From assembly GCA_964518595.1 (NCBI GenBank), contig CAZFHA010000016.1, forward strand, positions 15,374-79,373: DNA of 64,000 nucleotides, in the 5' to 3' direction. The notes under the pieces are model-generated. The model was not told the DNA's origin and ran no database searches. It worked only from the letters and a program-made list of their open reading frames with translations. Positions 35,242 to 44,900 of this stretch are shown piece after piece (the first letter of the stretch is position 1; each line of letters opens with the position of its first letter). Both the position numbers and the translations under genes were made by a program. The DNA is from CAZFHA01 sp964518595. GTDB taxonomy: Bacteria > Bacillota > Clostridia > Saccharofermentanales > Saccharofermentanaceae.

Positions 35242-38200
35242 CTACTTCCGCTTCCTTAGTATCAAGATTATGGCTGTAATACCTCCTGCAGCAGCCACCG
35301 CGATAAGCCCAATCAGCCAAGGAGAGAGGCCGCCGCTATCAACTTCTTGAATGGGCTCAATACCTTGGGTAGTAGCTGCCTCTTCCGTCATATTGGCATC
35401 TAAAACCCCATCTTCTTTGCTCTTGTCTGTTGGCACCGTAGTCTCCGGCGTCACCTTCGGTTTAAGGTCGGTAGTAGGCGCAGGTAAGGTTGGGATAGTT
35501 TCTTCAGATTCCTGTGCCGGTACCGGTGGTGTCCGAGTGGGCCTAGGTTTAGAGGTAGGTACCGGAGCTTGGGTTGGAGCTGTAGTGGGCGCTGAAGTAG
35601 GATCAGTCGGTGCCACCGTCGGTGTAGTTGGCTCAGTAGGCTCTGGAGTAGGTACTACCGTGGGCGTAGGAGTCTGGGTTGGGGTAGGTGTAGGCGCCCG
35701 AGTGGGAGTAGGCGTAGGTACATTCGTTGGAGTAGGTGTAGGGACGTCTGTAGGCGTTGGAGTAGGAACATCCGTAGGAGTAGGCGTGGGCACATCTGTC
35801 GGAGTAGGGGTAGGAACGTCCGTAGGCGTTGGGGTAGGAACATCCGTGGGGGTAGGCGTTGGTACCTCTGTCGGGGTGGGTGTGGGAACGTCTGTAGGCG
35901 TTGGAGTAGGAGTCTCTTCTAAAGCCGCAATGGCTTCTTCCAAAGCTGCCAACGCCTCATCAATATCACTCTGACTGGCAGAAGTATCGTCCAATATTGC
36001 TTCTGCTGCTATCAGAGCCTCTTGAAAATTCTCCCAAGAAGGTGCTGTAAAGTTGCCTTGGGTTAAATCTTTCACCTCATCATATTTTGCCTGTAGTTCA
36101 GTTTTATCAGGGTTCAGTTCACCAGTGATACGAATCTCAGCAGCAGAAGAGTACTTATTAGGCGTATCACCCAAGGTTGACGTAGACTGTAGCCGAACAT
36201 GGGTCACCCCTGAAACCGGCTCAAAAGTCGCTCTTTGCCAACTAGACTCAGCGGTAAAGCTACCACTGGCCACTTCTAAGAAATTCTGACCGTTGTCGGT
36301 ACTGACCAAAACTTTATAGCCAATAATTTTACCATTAGTACCAGACTGGCGAGGTAAATAACGAATGCCATCCACCGTACCCGGCCGGTTCAAAGCAAAA
36401 GTAATATTTTGACTATCAATAGCAGCACCAGACCAAGAAGTATGCCAAATCGTATCTAGATCATTATCCATAGCATAGAAGGCAGAGCCACTACCGGGCT
36501 GTTCCGAACCGGCACTGACTGTCAAAGCCGAAAGGGCAATATCACGGCTGTCATCTTGCTCCGGCCCAGGAGCATTTTCTAAGGTGATCTTGGCAGCTGC
36601 CAAAGTCTTGTAAGTCTGGGTAATTAAACTTTGTTCCGCACTCTGGTCAGCCCAGACTGTCTCGGCATTTTCAAGGACAGTGATAAACTGATCCCAAGCG
36701 ACTTGGGTATAATCTCTAGGATTCAAAGCACGACTCTCAGCAATCAGTGCTGCTAACTCATCTTTACTGTAGTCTCTTACCACCTTGACCACCCGCAAGT
36801 TATCCAGAATAAAATCCTGTTGACCCAACTTGCCACTGGCACTGGTAGTGGTACCAAAAATACCAATCCAGGTTTGGCCGGAAGCACCACCAATAATGGT
36901 GGTTTGAAAAGTAGTGGGGGTAGTAGCTGCCGAGCTAAAGACTTGGATACTGTTACTGTCATAGCCCATACCATCGCCTCTGACAAAACCATATCCCCCG
37001 GCCAGACCGGTTTCGTAGTCAAAACTAATCTCGTAGGTTTCACCGGGTTCAAAACGTAAATTCTGTGGAATCGTTTGGTAAATAACCCCTGAATAGCTAC
37101 TATCATGATTTTTCAGCGACCATTCTCCACCGATGACATCATCAATTACCCGACCTCTGGTACCCTTAGCCGTATAAGGATCATGCCTTTGGGAAAGGTG
37201 AGTTCTGGGATCATTGACCCCTTGGGCACTGCCTAAAACAAAGGGGTAGAAACTAGATACCACAGATTCAAAGTCCTGAACAAAGGTATTTTCATCAACT
37301 TGATTTTGGATATCTTTTTTGACAATACGCAGATCGTCAAAGTAGGTATAGCCATTTCCAGCCTGTCGTTTCAAGTACAAGGTAGCTGTATCACCTTGCG
37401 CTGTAAAAGCCACTTGCATGGTTTGCATTCGGCTGTCACGCCCGGCAGTATTATGGGAATCTACCCGGGCATAGTTTCGGGCAATAGACTCTAGGGTGTA
37501 AGCAGACAATACCTCACTTCCTGTATCCACTTCTAGGGTAGCGGCTACTTGACTGCGATTGTCCACATAAACCTGCGCCACATAACGCTCTCCCGGAATT
37601 AACCCGGTTACGTTCTGGCCGAGGCTCATATCCTCAGCCGGATTGGTAATTTTAAGATAATCGTTGCCTAAAGTAGTAATAATAGAAGCCGAAGCCTGGT
37701 CTCCGTCAACGGTCCAAGCACTGAGGCTACCACTGTTAAAGCCGGGATCTATAATATGAGCACCTTCCCCCCATTGCACCGCTGGCGAGACCTGCTCACC
37801 TCGACAAACCACATAGGCCGTTTTGGCCGCAGTATTGAGGGTAATTTTCCCATCCACTACGGGGACGGTACCGGGTTCTCCTCGGCCTTGAGAAGTTAAT
37901 TCATACACCACCACAGAAGCAAGATCTTTCCAGGTGGGCAAAAGCTCCCAGGTGGTAGTTCCACCATCATAATCCCAGTTGTAAAGTTTTTCTTCACCTT
38001 CAGTAGTCCAAGGTAACAGATATTTCACATCGGAAAGCACGGTCACTCCATTTAGGGTAATGGTACGCTCCACAAAAGAGTCACTACGCTGAGCCGAATT
38101 TCGGCTAACTACCACTTCATCACCCTGATCGTTTTTCAAAGTGATTTTCTTTTCCGTATTTCCGGTAGGAGAAGTCTCACCGGCACTATAGTTTTCCCAA

Positions 38201-41103
38201 TTGGTCACCTGATAATGTTGCAAAAATTTCGAAGGAACATTGACCGTAAAGGTAGTCTCCAGATAGGCATTCAAATCTACACCGCTCCAGCCTTCAAAAT
38301 TGGTCAGTTGCAGACCGCCCAAAAGGGGATTGTCCGCCGTGCCACCATAAGAGGGCCAATTGAGCACAAAGGAGTCCCGCTGGTGATTACGGATAAAGCG
38401 CATCACTTCACTATTAAAGCCTTTAGAAGAAGCACCACCATACTGGCCTTCCGTCGCCCAATGTTGCCACGTGGAATTATATTCTCCCGTGGTACCGAAC
38501 TCGGTACTAAAGCGCCATCCCAAATTGTTGATCTGCTCTGCTACTCTCCGGGTTTCCCAACTATCCCCATACCAAACATCCAGATAGATAAAGTCAAGTC
38601 CTGGCAAAGTCGACCCTAAAGCGTCCAGCCTTGTCTGACGGGCGCCGCTACCTAAGTCATAATTACGGTTAATCGTATAGGCGGGATCCAGCCAATCCCA
38701 TCCGTCAGGATTATTAGGAGAATTAAGCAGTTCATCAGAAAAAGCCTGCGCCTCCGGATAAGCTTCCTGAGCATTAATATGAATCCCAATTTCCGCATCA
38801 TAAGCGTGGGCAATATCAATCATCTGGTTCATTTCGGCAGCGCCGCCAATTTTATCACCCACATCCGCATAATCTGGGTGTCCCGAGTCATGGCCTTCAC
38901 TACCATAACCCTTAAGCATAACCGCTTGAGGCAAACCATCCGTAGCCAGATAGACCTTTTTGATATTATCGGCCACTTTTAGGAAGGGTTGAGCCGCTTG
39001 GCTGGCAAAATTATAGGCGATCCGATAATTAACCAGATCAGGAATCTCCTCTGCACCTTGAGGGTTATTCATAATATCCCGATAGGCAATAGCTCCATCC
39101 TGCCAATTGGCCTTACCGTCCTCATTAATGTCGGAGGTAATGCAAACTTTAGCTTTAGGCAGTTCACTGACAGGGGTTTGACCATAGGAGGCTGCTGCGG
39201 CAATATCACCATAATCATGATACCAAGGAGCACTGGACAAAGAGATGCTATCCCCACTACTACTGTAGAGCACACGGCGGTCACTTTTCGCCTCGGAATT
39301 ACTCCAGAGTCCGGCACTTAAACCATCCGCAGACACAAATCCATAGGCATAACCGGCTTTAGTATTAGCCACAAAGCCATTATCAAAATAAATAGTCTTA
39401 TCTCCGGATACTCTAGTATCCCCGGAATTATTAGCCCCTTTAAACTCGGTATCTTCTTGCTGATTATTAATAGTCAAAAGATTAAGCTCAGGAACAGCAA
39501 TGGTATTAAGTTTGCCGCTACCACTATTTTCTAAAGAGATAAATTCATAAATCACATCATTATCAACGACCTGAATTTTAATCTGAGCGGATATAATCAA
39601 GTTGGAGGCAGGAAGATCGGCTGTAAGAGCATAAACCACCCCATCAGCAGAAGTTTCAAGTAGCTCCACCGTTGGTACTACCACCGTTCCATTCAGTTCA
39701 AGCTTATTAATTGTCTTAGTTTGCCCCCAAAAGCGCTTACCGCTTTCCAGATCTTCATAATAGATAATTCGCGGGAAGTTTCGATCCACTTCCACAGCCA
39801 AAGCCTCAGAGGCAATTCTCTGGCTATCCACCGTCTCTGGATATTCCAAACGGTAGTTAATATTCCGCAAAAAAACATCGCTCGTTAGGCCGCTATAGGT
39901 TCCGGCCTTAAAGGCAATTTGCCCAGCCGTCAGATTTTCTAATCCAGCCACAGCTCCGGAAAAAATACTCGTGTCGTCCAGCCAAATATTGAGGTTCCCC
40001 TCTTGAAACTGTGCCTTTAGGCGAACTTCCGTACCGGCTACCGGAGCCGCCGCCAGACTATTGCTCCAGCTACCCACACCATTAATTTTGTACTCATAAT
40101 ACCAACCACCGCTATTATAGCCCACGGCTGCCCAAGTATCAGAATTCTGGTATCTAAAGTAGAGAGCAAAGCGTTCTTCATCTGCCTCTTTCGTTGGTTT
40201 AACCACCACTTCAACGGTTCCATTCTTAACATCTGCCATGGTTATGTCCTGAACCACCGCCGGGTTATTGCCATTATTATTACCGGCTTCCGACCAGAGG
40301 TGCAACCAGTCTATACCACCAATCTGTACAGTTTCAAAAATCTGACCGGTTTTATTCGCTAAAAATTGCCAATTCCCCGGCTCTGTCATTCCCGTATAAC
40401 TTACATTGCGAAAATTTAGATTCGTATATTGACTGCCATAGGTACCGGCGCGAAAACCCACCTTACCAGTTCCGGCAGCACCAATAGCGCCAAAAACCGC
40501 TGCATTTACAGTCTGACTCTGACTCTCATTAACGGTAACCTTTATCGTACTGCCAGATAGTTCTGCCTTAATGTGAAATGAAGCGTTATCGCCTGGCAAC
40601 GCTAATGAATTTAGTTGTCCCCAGTTCCCCACTCCCGCAGACATGTATTGATAGAACCAGCCTGCCGCATTATAACCAACATAGAGCCAGTTATTGGTAT
40701 CAACATATTTGAGATAAAAATTAAGCCTAGTGGCAGAGGTTGTGCCTACCTGCATAATATCGGCTTCAAAAACACTGTTGTCCGTCACTTGAGACAGATC
40801 ATTCAGTAAAATTGCCGGAGCGTTGGAAGCCCCGGCTTCGGCATTGCCATTACCACTGCCGGATTTCATGTGAAACCAACTCTCCGTGTCGGTTTTTTCT
40901 TTAGCAAACTGACCGGGAGTACTTATCATCTGCCATTGGTTATGGATTTCCGCTTGTGTCACCGTCTCTGTCCGGATAATTTCTGCAGCTTCCACAATAG
41001 CTCCGGACAGTGGCGGTAGTAGCCCCAGAACCAGGGTCACTACCAGACTTGTTATAACTAACAAACTCACACCAGCTAAACTTTTCCGTGACTGTTTTCT
41101 CAT
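35242..41103 (-). CDS. Cell-surface GH101 endo-alpha-N-acetylgalactosaminidase
   Basis: The 1953-aa exported enzyme should release the core-1 disaccharide Gal-beta-1,3-GalNAc from Ser/Thr of mucin-type glycoproteins. A signal peptide (residues 1-40) is followed by two similar LamG-like modules (to about 420). The GH101 catalytic region (about 450-1130) has nucleophile Asp in FIYLDVWYGDSW, acid Glu in WRFSTEFGTTGEY, and QHWATEGQYGG. Galactose-binding-like modules, FIVAR repeats (LAALIAESRALNP; LQAKYDEVKDL) and a discoidin-like domain follow. Then comes a TPTPTDVP repeat spacer and a C-terminal membrane helix (WLIGLIAVAAAGGITAI) ending RKRK. There is no LPXTG, so anchoring is probably by the helix. 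AAGGAGG precedes the ATG. It lies 19 bp behind GH112, in one operon. Confidence 0.93.
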   Translation of the reverse strand: MRKQSRKSLAGVSLLVITSLVVTLVLGLLPPLSGAIVEAAEIIRTETVTQAEIHNQWQMISTPGQFAKEKTDTESWFHMKSGSGNGNAEAGASNAPAILLNDLSQVTDNSVFEADIMQVGTTSATRLNFYLKYVDTNNWLYVGYNAAGWFYQYMSAGVGNWGQLNSLALPGDNASFHIKAELSGSTIKVTVNESQSQTVNAAVFGAIGAAGTGKVGFRAGTYGSQYTNLNFRNVSYTGMTEPGNWQFLANKTGQIFETVQIGGIDWLHLWSEAGNNNGNNPAVVQDITMADVKNGTVEVVVKPTKEADEERFALYFRYQNSDTWAAVGYNSGGWYYEYKINGVGSWSNSLAAAPVAGTEVRLKAQFQEGNLNIWLDDTSIFSGAVAGLENLTAGQIAFKAGTYSGLTSDVFLRNINYRLEYPETVDSQRIASEALAVEVDRNFPRIIYYEDLESGKRFWGQTKTINKLELNGTVVVPTVELLETSADGVVYALTADLPASNLIISAQIKIQVVDNDVIYEFISLENSGSGKLNTIAVPELNLLTINNQQEDTEFKGANNSGDTRVSGDKTIYFDNGFVANTKAGYAYGFVSADGLSAGLWSNSEAKSDRRVLYSSSGDSISLSSAPWYHDYGDIAAAASYGQTPVSELPKAKVCITSDINEDGKANWQDGAIAYRDIMNNPQGAEEIPDLVNYRIAYNFASQAAQPFLKVADNIKKVYLATDGLPQAVMLKGYGSEGHDSGHPDYADVGDKIGGAAEMNQMIDIAHAYDAEIGIHINAQEAYPEAQAFSDELLNSPNNPDGWDWLDPAYTINRNYDLGSGARQTRLDALGSTLPGLDFIYLDVWYGDSWETRRVAEQINNLGWRFSTEFGTTGEYNSTWQHWATEGQYGGASSKGFNSEVMRFIRNHQRDSFVLNWPSYGGTADNPLLGGLQLTNFEGWSGVDLNAYLETTFTVNVPSKFLQHYQVTNWENYSAGETSPTGNTEKKITLKNDQGDEVVVSRNSAQRSDSFVERTITLNGVTVLSDVKYLLPWTTEGEEKLYNWDYDGGTTTWELLPTWKDLASVVVYELTSQGRGEPGTVPVVDGKITLNTAAKTAYVVCRGEQVSPAVQWGEGAHIIDPGFNSGSLSAWTVDGDQASASIITTLGNDYLKITNPAEDMSLGQNVTGLIPGERYVAQVYVDNRSQVAATLEVDTGSEVLSAYTLESIARNYARVDSHNTAGRDSRMQTMQVAFTAQGDTATLYLKRQAGNGYTYFDDLRIVKKDIQNQVDENTFVQDFESVVSSFYPFVLGSAQGVNDPRTHLSQRHDPYTAKGTRGRVIDDVIGGEWSLKNHDSSYSGVIYQTIPQNLRFEPGETYEISFDYETGLAGGYGFVRGDGMGYDSNSIQVFSSAATTPTTFQTTIIGGASGQTWIGIFGTTTSASGKLGQQDFILDNLRVVKVVRDYSKDELAALIAESRALNPRDYTQVAWDQFITVLENAETVWADQSAEQSLITQTYKTLAAAKITLENAPGPEQDDSRDIALSALTVSAGSEQPGSGSAFYAMDNDLDTIWHTSWSGAAIDSQNITFALNRPGTVDGIRYLPRQSGTNGKIIGYKVLVSTDNGQNFLEVASGSFTAESSWQRATFEPVSGVTHVRLQSTSTLGDTPNKYSSAAEIRITGELNPDKTELQAKYDEVKDLTQGNFTAPSWENFQEALIAAEAILDDTSASQSDIDEALAALEEAIAALEETPTPTPTDVPTPTPTEVPTPTPTDVPTPTPTDVPTPTPTDVPTPTPTDVPTPTPTDVPTPTPTNVPTPTPTRAPTPTPTQTPTPTVVPTPEPTEPTTPTVAPTDPTSAPTTAPTQAPVPTSKPRPTRTPPVPAQESEETIPTLPAPTTDLKPKVTPETTVPTDKSKEDGVLDANMTEEAATTQGIEPIQEVDSGGLSPWLIGLIAVAAAGGITAIILILRKRK
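35640..35915. repeat. 24-bp tandem repeats encoding TPTPTDVP
   Basis: About ten copies of a 24-bp unit encode a Pro/Thr-rich spacer between the catalytic modules and the C-terminal anchor of the GH101 enzyme. Such wall-spanning spacers are common in Gram-positive surface proteins. Copy number can vary by slippage, so it may be polymorphic between strains. Confidence 0.9.
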
Positions 41104-41122
41104 ACCTAGACCTCCTTAACGT

Positions 41123-43318
41123 TTATGACCTTACAGCATCTATTTTTGTTCCAACTATCTCAAACCATTTGATCTCATTAGGCAGTAAATCCAGTTCGAA
41201 GGATTGACCCTTATCTTGATAAACTCTGGTACTCTGGGCTTCATAGGTACTATTAACCACACAAAATCTGCCATTTTCCGGATAAGCATGAACATCAACA
41301 AAATAATTATCACTAAACCAAGTCTTTAGCTTCTCCTCACCACCAGCAGACCACAGAATTGCCCGGTAAAGTAAGCGGCTATTTGCAAAACTATAAGGGA
41401 GGCCGCTTATGTAAACACTGCGACCGGCACCAAAGGAGTTAACTGCCAGTTGCACCCCTTGCCGCCGCTGGCACAGAATCTCTGTATTTTCAAAAGCATA
41501 AATATTCGGCTGACCCTCGCCAAAATCAATCCGCTCTTGGCAATCAGCCGTAATAAAGTGACTTTGTTCTTCCCAATTGTACTTATCATAATTTAAGGTA
41601 AAGCCATTCTCTTTCTCTACGCCTAAAAGACCGGCCAATTGAAAAATCCTCCCTTGATAAAGGGTAGCAGAGGGCTCTCCAATTCCAATAAAACCTCCAC
41701 CGCCGTGTACGAATGCCCGAATTAAACTCACTAACTGAGGGTTCTGCCAAAGAGTACCTCCGGAGTGAGCCGTATCCCCGTCCCCCACTGTAATTAGAAC
41801 ATCTACCTGATTTATAAGTTCCGGCCTAGACAACAAATCATCGAAGGAAATGAACTCCACCGCCAGTGCCGCTCCAGACAAAACTTCCAAGACACCGGCA
41901 TAGCTATAATTCTGGCGCTGATACAGAGCATGAGCCACCATGTGATTCCCCCAAGAGCGCATTTTTCCCCAGCAGTTCAACACAGCCACCCGCTGGGCAC
42001 AATAGGGTACAGTTCCCTTAATGTTCTCATAAAGCTCTCGAAACTCCTGACAAACCGCTTCCACATAATCCACGAAATCAGGAAATTCACAGGCCAATTT
42101 TAAGTAACCGCCATAACCAATTCGATCAATAGGCTTACGCAGAATGGCTCGCCGAGCCGTCACCCAATTCTCCTTGGCTTCCTTCACCGGATCGCCACCT
42201 TCATGGAATGTATCAGGAAAAAAGTAAGGCAAAAAACGCCCCTCTCGATAGCGTACTCCCGTAATATCTGAAATTAGGCGTAGGGTACTACCATTACCTA
42301 CACTACCGACCACCGCATCAAGACCAATGGTACTGAACTCTTCCATAAAGGGCTCTGTTCCAATCCAATGATCGCCTAAAAACATCATGGCTTCCTTACC
42401 GTACTGGTGGGTAATATCCACTAGTTCCTTAGCTAAGGCTGCCACCTCCCGCCGCTGGAAAGCCATAAAATCTAAATATTCTCGTGAAGGAATTCGGTAC
42501 TGATTGTTATAATAGCCCTGATCAATAATGTATTCTGCTCGAAAAGGGTAGCCCACTTCCCGTTCAAAACGTTCTAAAATATAGGGACTCACCGACGCTG
42601 AGTACCCATACCAATCCACAAATTTTTCTCTGGCCAATTCATCAAAAATCAGCGTAAACTGGTGAAAAAAAGTCGTAAACCGCACCACATCCACATGGGG
42701 ATTCTGCTCTAAAAAATCGCGTAAACGCTGAATACTATGCTCCCGGCTCTTAGGCTGCCGCACATCAAAAGTAATTTGATGCTCAACCCCTTCCCAATTA
42801 TTCACCACTGCATTGTACATATGTACCGGATCCCAAATCAGGTAAGCCAAAAAACTAACACTATATTCATGAAAGAGCTTCACCCCGGTAATAACAACCG
42901 TTCCTGTCTCCGGCTCATAATGCCACTGAGAAACCGGTACCACCTCCCCGGTAGTACGGTCAATAACTTCCCACCAGCGCGCTCGGTCATCCCTCTCATT
43001 AACTTGAAGCAACTGTCGATTAATACCGGTCATTAAAATAACTTCCAGAACCGGCTTAGTTGCAGTGTAAAAAGGCGTCACAAGGTAGCACTGTTGCACT
43101 TCCTCAGGATGAGCCTTAGCCCAGGGATTATCCTTACGTGTGGTGTAATAGGTTGCATAGACCTTTGCTCCCGTCTCCCTTAGCGCCACAGGAAAATCCG
43201 TACCGTCACAATCACGAATAGCGTCGGCACCCCATCGCTTCATCAAGTTCAAAGTCTCCTCTACCACATCCACATCTGTGGGAATGGTCACCCGGCCAAC
43301 CCTAGAATCCTTATTCAT
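41123..43318 (-). CDS. GH112 galacto-N-biose/lacto-N-biose phosphorylase
   Basis: The 731-aa protein matches 1,3-beta-galactosyl-N-acetylhexosamine phosphorylase (GH112): RVTIPTDVDVVEET at the N-terminus, RWGADAIRDCDGTDFP, VVRFTTFFHQFTLIF, FLGDHWIGTEPF, and a C-terminal beta-sandwich. It splits galacto-N-biose or lacto-N-biose with phosphate to galactose-1-phosphate and GalNAc or GlcNAc in the cytoplasm. The ATG at 43318 is chosen because AAGGAG lies nine bases upstream, inside a longer GTG-started frame from 43348. The GH101 gene follows directly, so release outside and phosphorolysis inside are coupled. The dedicated importer is not adjacent; the ABC system at 22-25 kb is a candidate. Confidence 0.95.
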   Translation of the reverse strand: MNKDSRVGRVTIPTDVDVVEETLNLMKRWGADAIRDCDGTDFPVALRETGAKVYATYYTTRKDNPWAKAHPEEVQQCYLVTPFYTATKPVLEVILMTGINRQLLQVNERDDRARWWEVIDRTTGEVVPVSQWHYEPETGTVVITGVKLFHEYSVSFLAYLIWDPVHMYNAVVNNWEGVEHQITFDVRQPKSREHSIQRLRDFLEQNPHVDVVRFTTFFHQFTLIFDELAREKFVDWYGYSASVSPYILERFEREVGYPFRAEYIIDQGYYNNQYRIPSREYLDFMAFQRREVAALAKELVDITHQYGKEAMMFLGDHWIGTEPFMEEFSTIGLDAVVGSVGNGSTLRLISDITGVRYREGRFLPYFFPDTFHEGGDPVKEAKENWVTARRAILRKPIDRIGYGGYLKLACEFPDFVDYVEAVCQEFRELYENIKGTVPYCAQRVAVLNCWGKMRSWGNHMVAHALYQRQNYSYAGVLEVLSGAALAVEFISFDDLLSRPELINQVDVLITVGDGDTAHSGGTLWQNPQLVSLIRAFVHGGGGFIGIGEPSATLYQGRIFQLAGLLGVEKENGFTLNYDKYNWEEQSHFITADCQERIDFGEGQPNIYAFENTEILCQRRQGVQLAVNSFGAGRSVYISGLPYSFANSRLLYRAILWSAGGEEKLKTWFSDNYFVDVHAYPENGRFCVVNSTYEAQSTRVYQDKGQSFELDLLPNEIKWFEIVGTKIDAVRS

Positions 43319-43559
43319 ACAGGCAAGCTCCTTTATAGCTAATTTCACTTATAGGGTCAGTGTAAACTTGCAAACTGTATTAATCTATGCTATTGTTGCC
43401 ACAAAAAGAAGATATATTGCTTTTTTATGTTAAAACCACAAAATGGCAGAAAAACCAAACAGATATTTATCATTTTTGTCAAGGAGTTTTTGTAAATCTC
43501 GAGTAAAAACGGTAAAACACTGGCTAATCAAACTATAACAGTAGAATAGGGAGGCTAAA
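43319..43559. promoter_or_regulatory. Divergent promoter region of GH112-GH101 operon and AraC regulator
   Basis: This 241-bp AT-rich gap must contain both promoters and the operator of the AraC/cupin regulator. I could not define -35/-10 boxes or a clear direct repeat with confidence, and see no ORF in it. Confidence 0.5.
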
Positions 43560-44405
43560 ATGAGCAGCAATCGGTATCTCTTCGAAACCAATCAAATGGA
43601 TCAAATCAAGGCCAGTCTGCTCTATGTTAGCACCTCCTGCTTTGGTCAAGATTGGAATAGTGTCCCTCACAGCCACAACTTTACAGAAATAATCTATGTG
43701 ATCTCGGGCAAAGGTCTCTTCCTTTGCGAAAACCATCAACAAGTCCTGGAAAAAGACGATCTCTTAATTATTCCTCCCCATACCCAGCACACGGAATCTA
43801 GCAGTCCCCAGTTTCCTATAGAGTATATCGTCCTGGGAGTAAAAGAGCTGGAATTTGTACTGGAAAGCGACGAACAAAAAGTTGCGCCGGAAGAGAAACG
43901 CTTTCGGCACTATAACTTTACAACACACGCGGAGGAAATGCACTATCTCTGCTCCAGTCTCCTACTGGAGGCAGAGCAGAAAAAAGAAAACTACCTTGCC
44001 CTCTGCCAAGCCCTTCTGGATATCTTGCTGATCAAAATTATGCGCCGAGGAAATCTGGCCGTTTCCATCAGTGACAACAAGAAATCCAGCCGGGAATGTG
44101 CCTATATTAAGCGTTATATTGATAATCACTACGCCGAAGCTATAACGTTAGACAGCCTAGCAGCTTTGGCTCACATGAATAAATACTATCTGGTTCATGC
44201 CTTCAAAAGGGAAAACGGCCTTTCGCCCATCACATACCTTATTAAGCGCCGCATTTTGGAAAGTAAAAGCTTACTCCAAAGCACGGATCATTCCCTCTCC
44301 CATATCGCCCACACCTTGGGCTTTTCTTCCCAAAGCTATTTCTCCCAGAGTTTTCGACGCATGGAAGGTATTAGCCCTAACCAATACCGGCGTCAAGTCA
44401 CCTGA
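43560..44405 (+). CDS. AraC-family regulator with cupin sensor
   Basis: The 281-aa protein has an N-terminal cupin-like ligand domain (HSHNFTEIIYVISGKG, LLIIPPHTQHTE, residues about 38-85). A C-terminal AraC double helix-turn-helix follows (LDSLAALAHMNKYYLVHAFK, then LSHIAHTLGFSSQSYFSQSF). It is divergent from the GH112-GH101 operon across 241 bp, the usual place for a local activator that senses the sugar being degraded. GGGAGG precedes the ATG. The shared gap shows no operator I can define by eye. It ends ten bases before the stop of the convergent small membrane gene. Confidence 0.92.
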   Translation: MSSNRYLFETNQMDQIKASLLYVSTSCFGQDWNSVPHSHNFTEIIYVISGKGLFLCENHQQVLEKDDLLIIPPHTQHTESSSPQFPIEYIVLGVKELEFVLESDEQKVAPEEKRFRHYNFTTHAEEMHYLCSSLLLEAEQKKENYLALCQALLDILLIKIMRRGNLAVSISDNKKSSRECAYIKRYIDNHYAEAITLDSLAALAHMNKYYLVHAFKRENGLSPITYLIKRRILESKSLLQSTDHSLSHIAHTLGFSSQSYFSQSFRRMEGISPNQYRRQVT

Positions 44406-44414
44406 AAGCGCTCT

Positions 44415-44750
44415 TTAGTGTCGGCTATTCCGATAAATTTTAACCGAGGAAACAATGGCATAGACAAGCATAGTAATTGTCAGAATCAGAGTAATCCCAA
44501 AAAGATCTGACCAATGCAATGCAATCTGCAGAGCCACAGTCAAGAAGGTAAAGCCCACCAGAATAAAAACCACCTTGGACTGCTTATAGTAAGGAGTCTT
44601 GTTCATCCGCCGCCGCTCTTCTTTGGAGGCGTAGAGATAGGCATTATTGAACAGAAAGCCCCGCTGCTTATGTTGAAAATAAGCAATCACCCAAGAAGTT
44701 AGGGCTAATATGCTTAAAATGACTATCATAACAATCTCACCTGTTTTCAT
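44415..44750 (-). CDS. Small membrane protein (DUF3784-like)
   Basis: The 111-aa protein has three hydrophobic helices (residues about 6-25, 60-80 and 85-103) and a central RGFLFNNAYLYASKEERRRM segment like the conserved middle of DUF3784 proteins. AAGGAG lies before the ATG, overlapping the stop of a still smaller membrane ORF upstream. Both follow trpA closely and are probably the tail of the trp transcription unit or a separate short unit. Function unknown. Confidence 0.65.
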   Translation of the reverse strand: MKTGEIVMIVILSILALTSWVIAYFQHKQRGFLFNNAYLYASKEERRRMNKTPYYKQSKVVFILVGFTFLTVALQIALHWSDLFGITLILTITMLVYAIVSSVKIYRNSRH

Positions 44751-44753
44751 ACG

Positions 44754-44900
44754 TCACTCCTTGTTCGGAAGAGTCGGTGCTTTAGCCAAGAGCGCCCGCT
44801 TTTCTGTCCGCCATTTTCTAAAATAATATACGCCTAAAATAACAATGGCAATGGCATTGAATTCAATTAAAAATAAAATCGCCACAAGTACCGCAATCAT
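44754..44900 (-). CDS. 48-aa single-pass membrane ORF overlapping trpA
   Basis: Starting inside the last codons of trpA (ATG at 44900, 38-bp overlap) is a 48-codon frame. Its product has one hydrophobic helix (MIAVLVAILFLIEFNAIAIV) followed by a basic tail (YYFRKWRTEKRALLAK). Its stop lies three bases before the ATG of the DUF3784-like gene, whose ribosome site overlaps its last codons. The sequence looks like a membrane peptide rather than random reading, but no clear ribosome site of its own is present, so it would depend on coupling to trpA. Confidence 0.45.
   Translation of the reverse strand: MIAVLVAILFLIEFNAIAIVILGVYYFRKWRTEKRALLAKAPTLPNKE

Noticed and set aside
35640..35915. Regular 24-bp repeats that could suggest a CRISPR array
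   Set aside because: The repeats are contiguous with no unique spacers and keep the GH101 reading frame as Pro/Thr units.
35351..35974. 207-codon plus-strand frame rich in Gly/Val repeats
   Set aside because: It is the antisense shadow of the TPTPTDVP repeat region of the GH101 gene and has no ribosome site.
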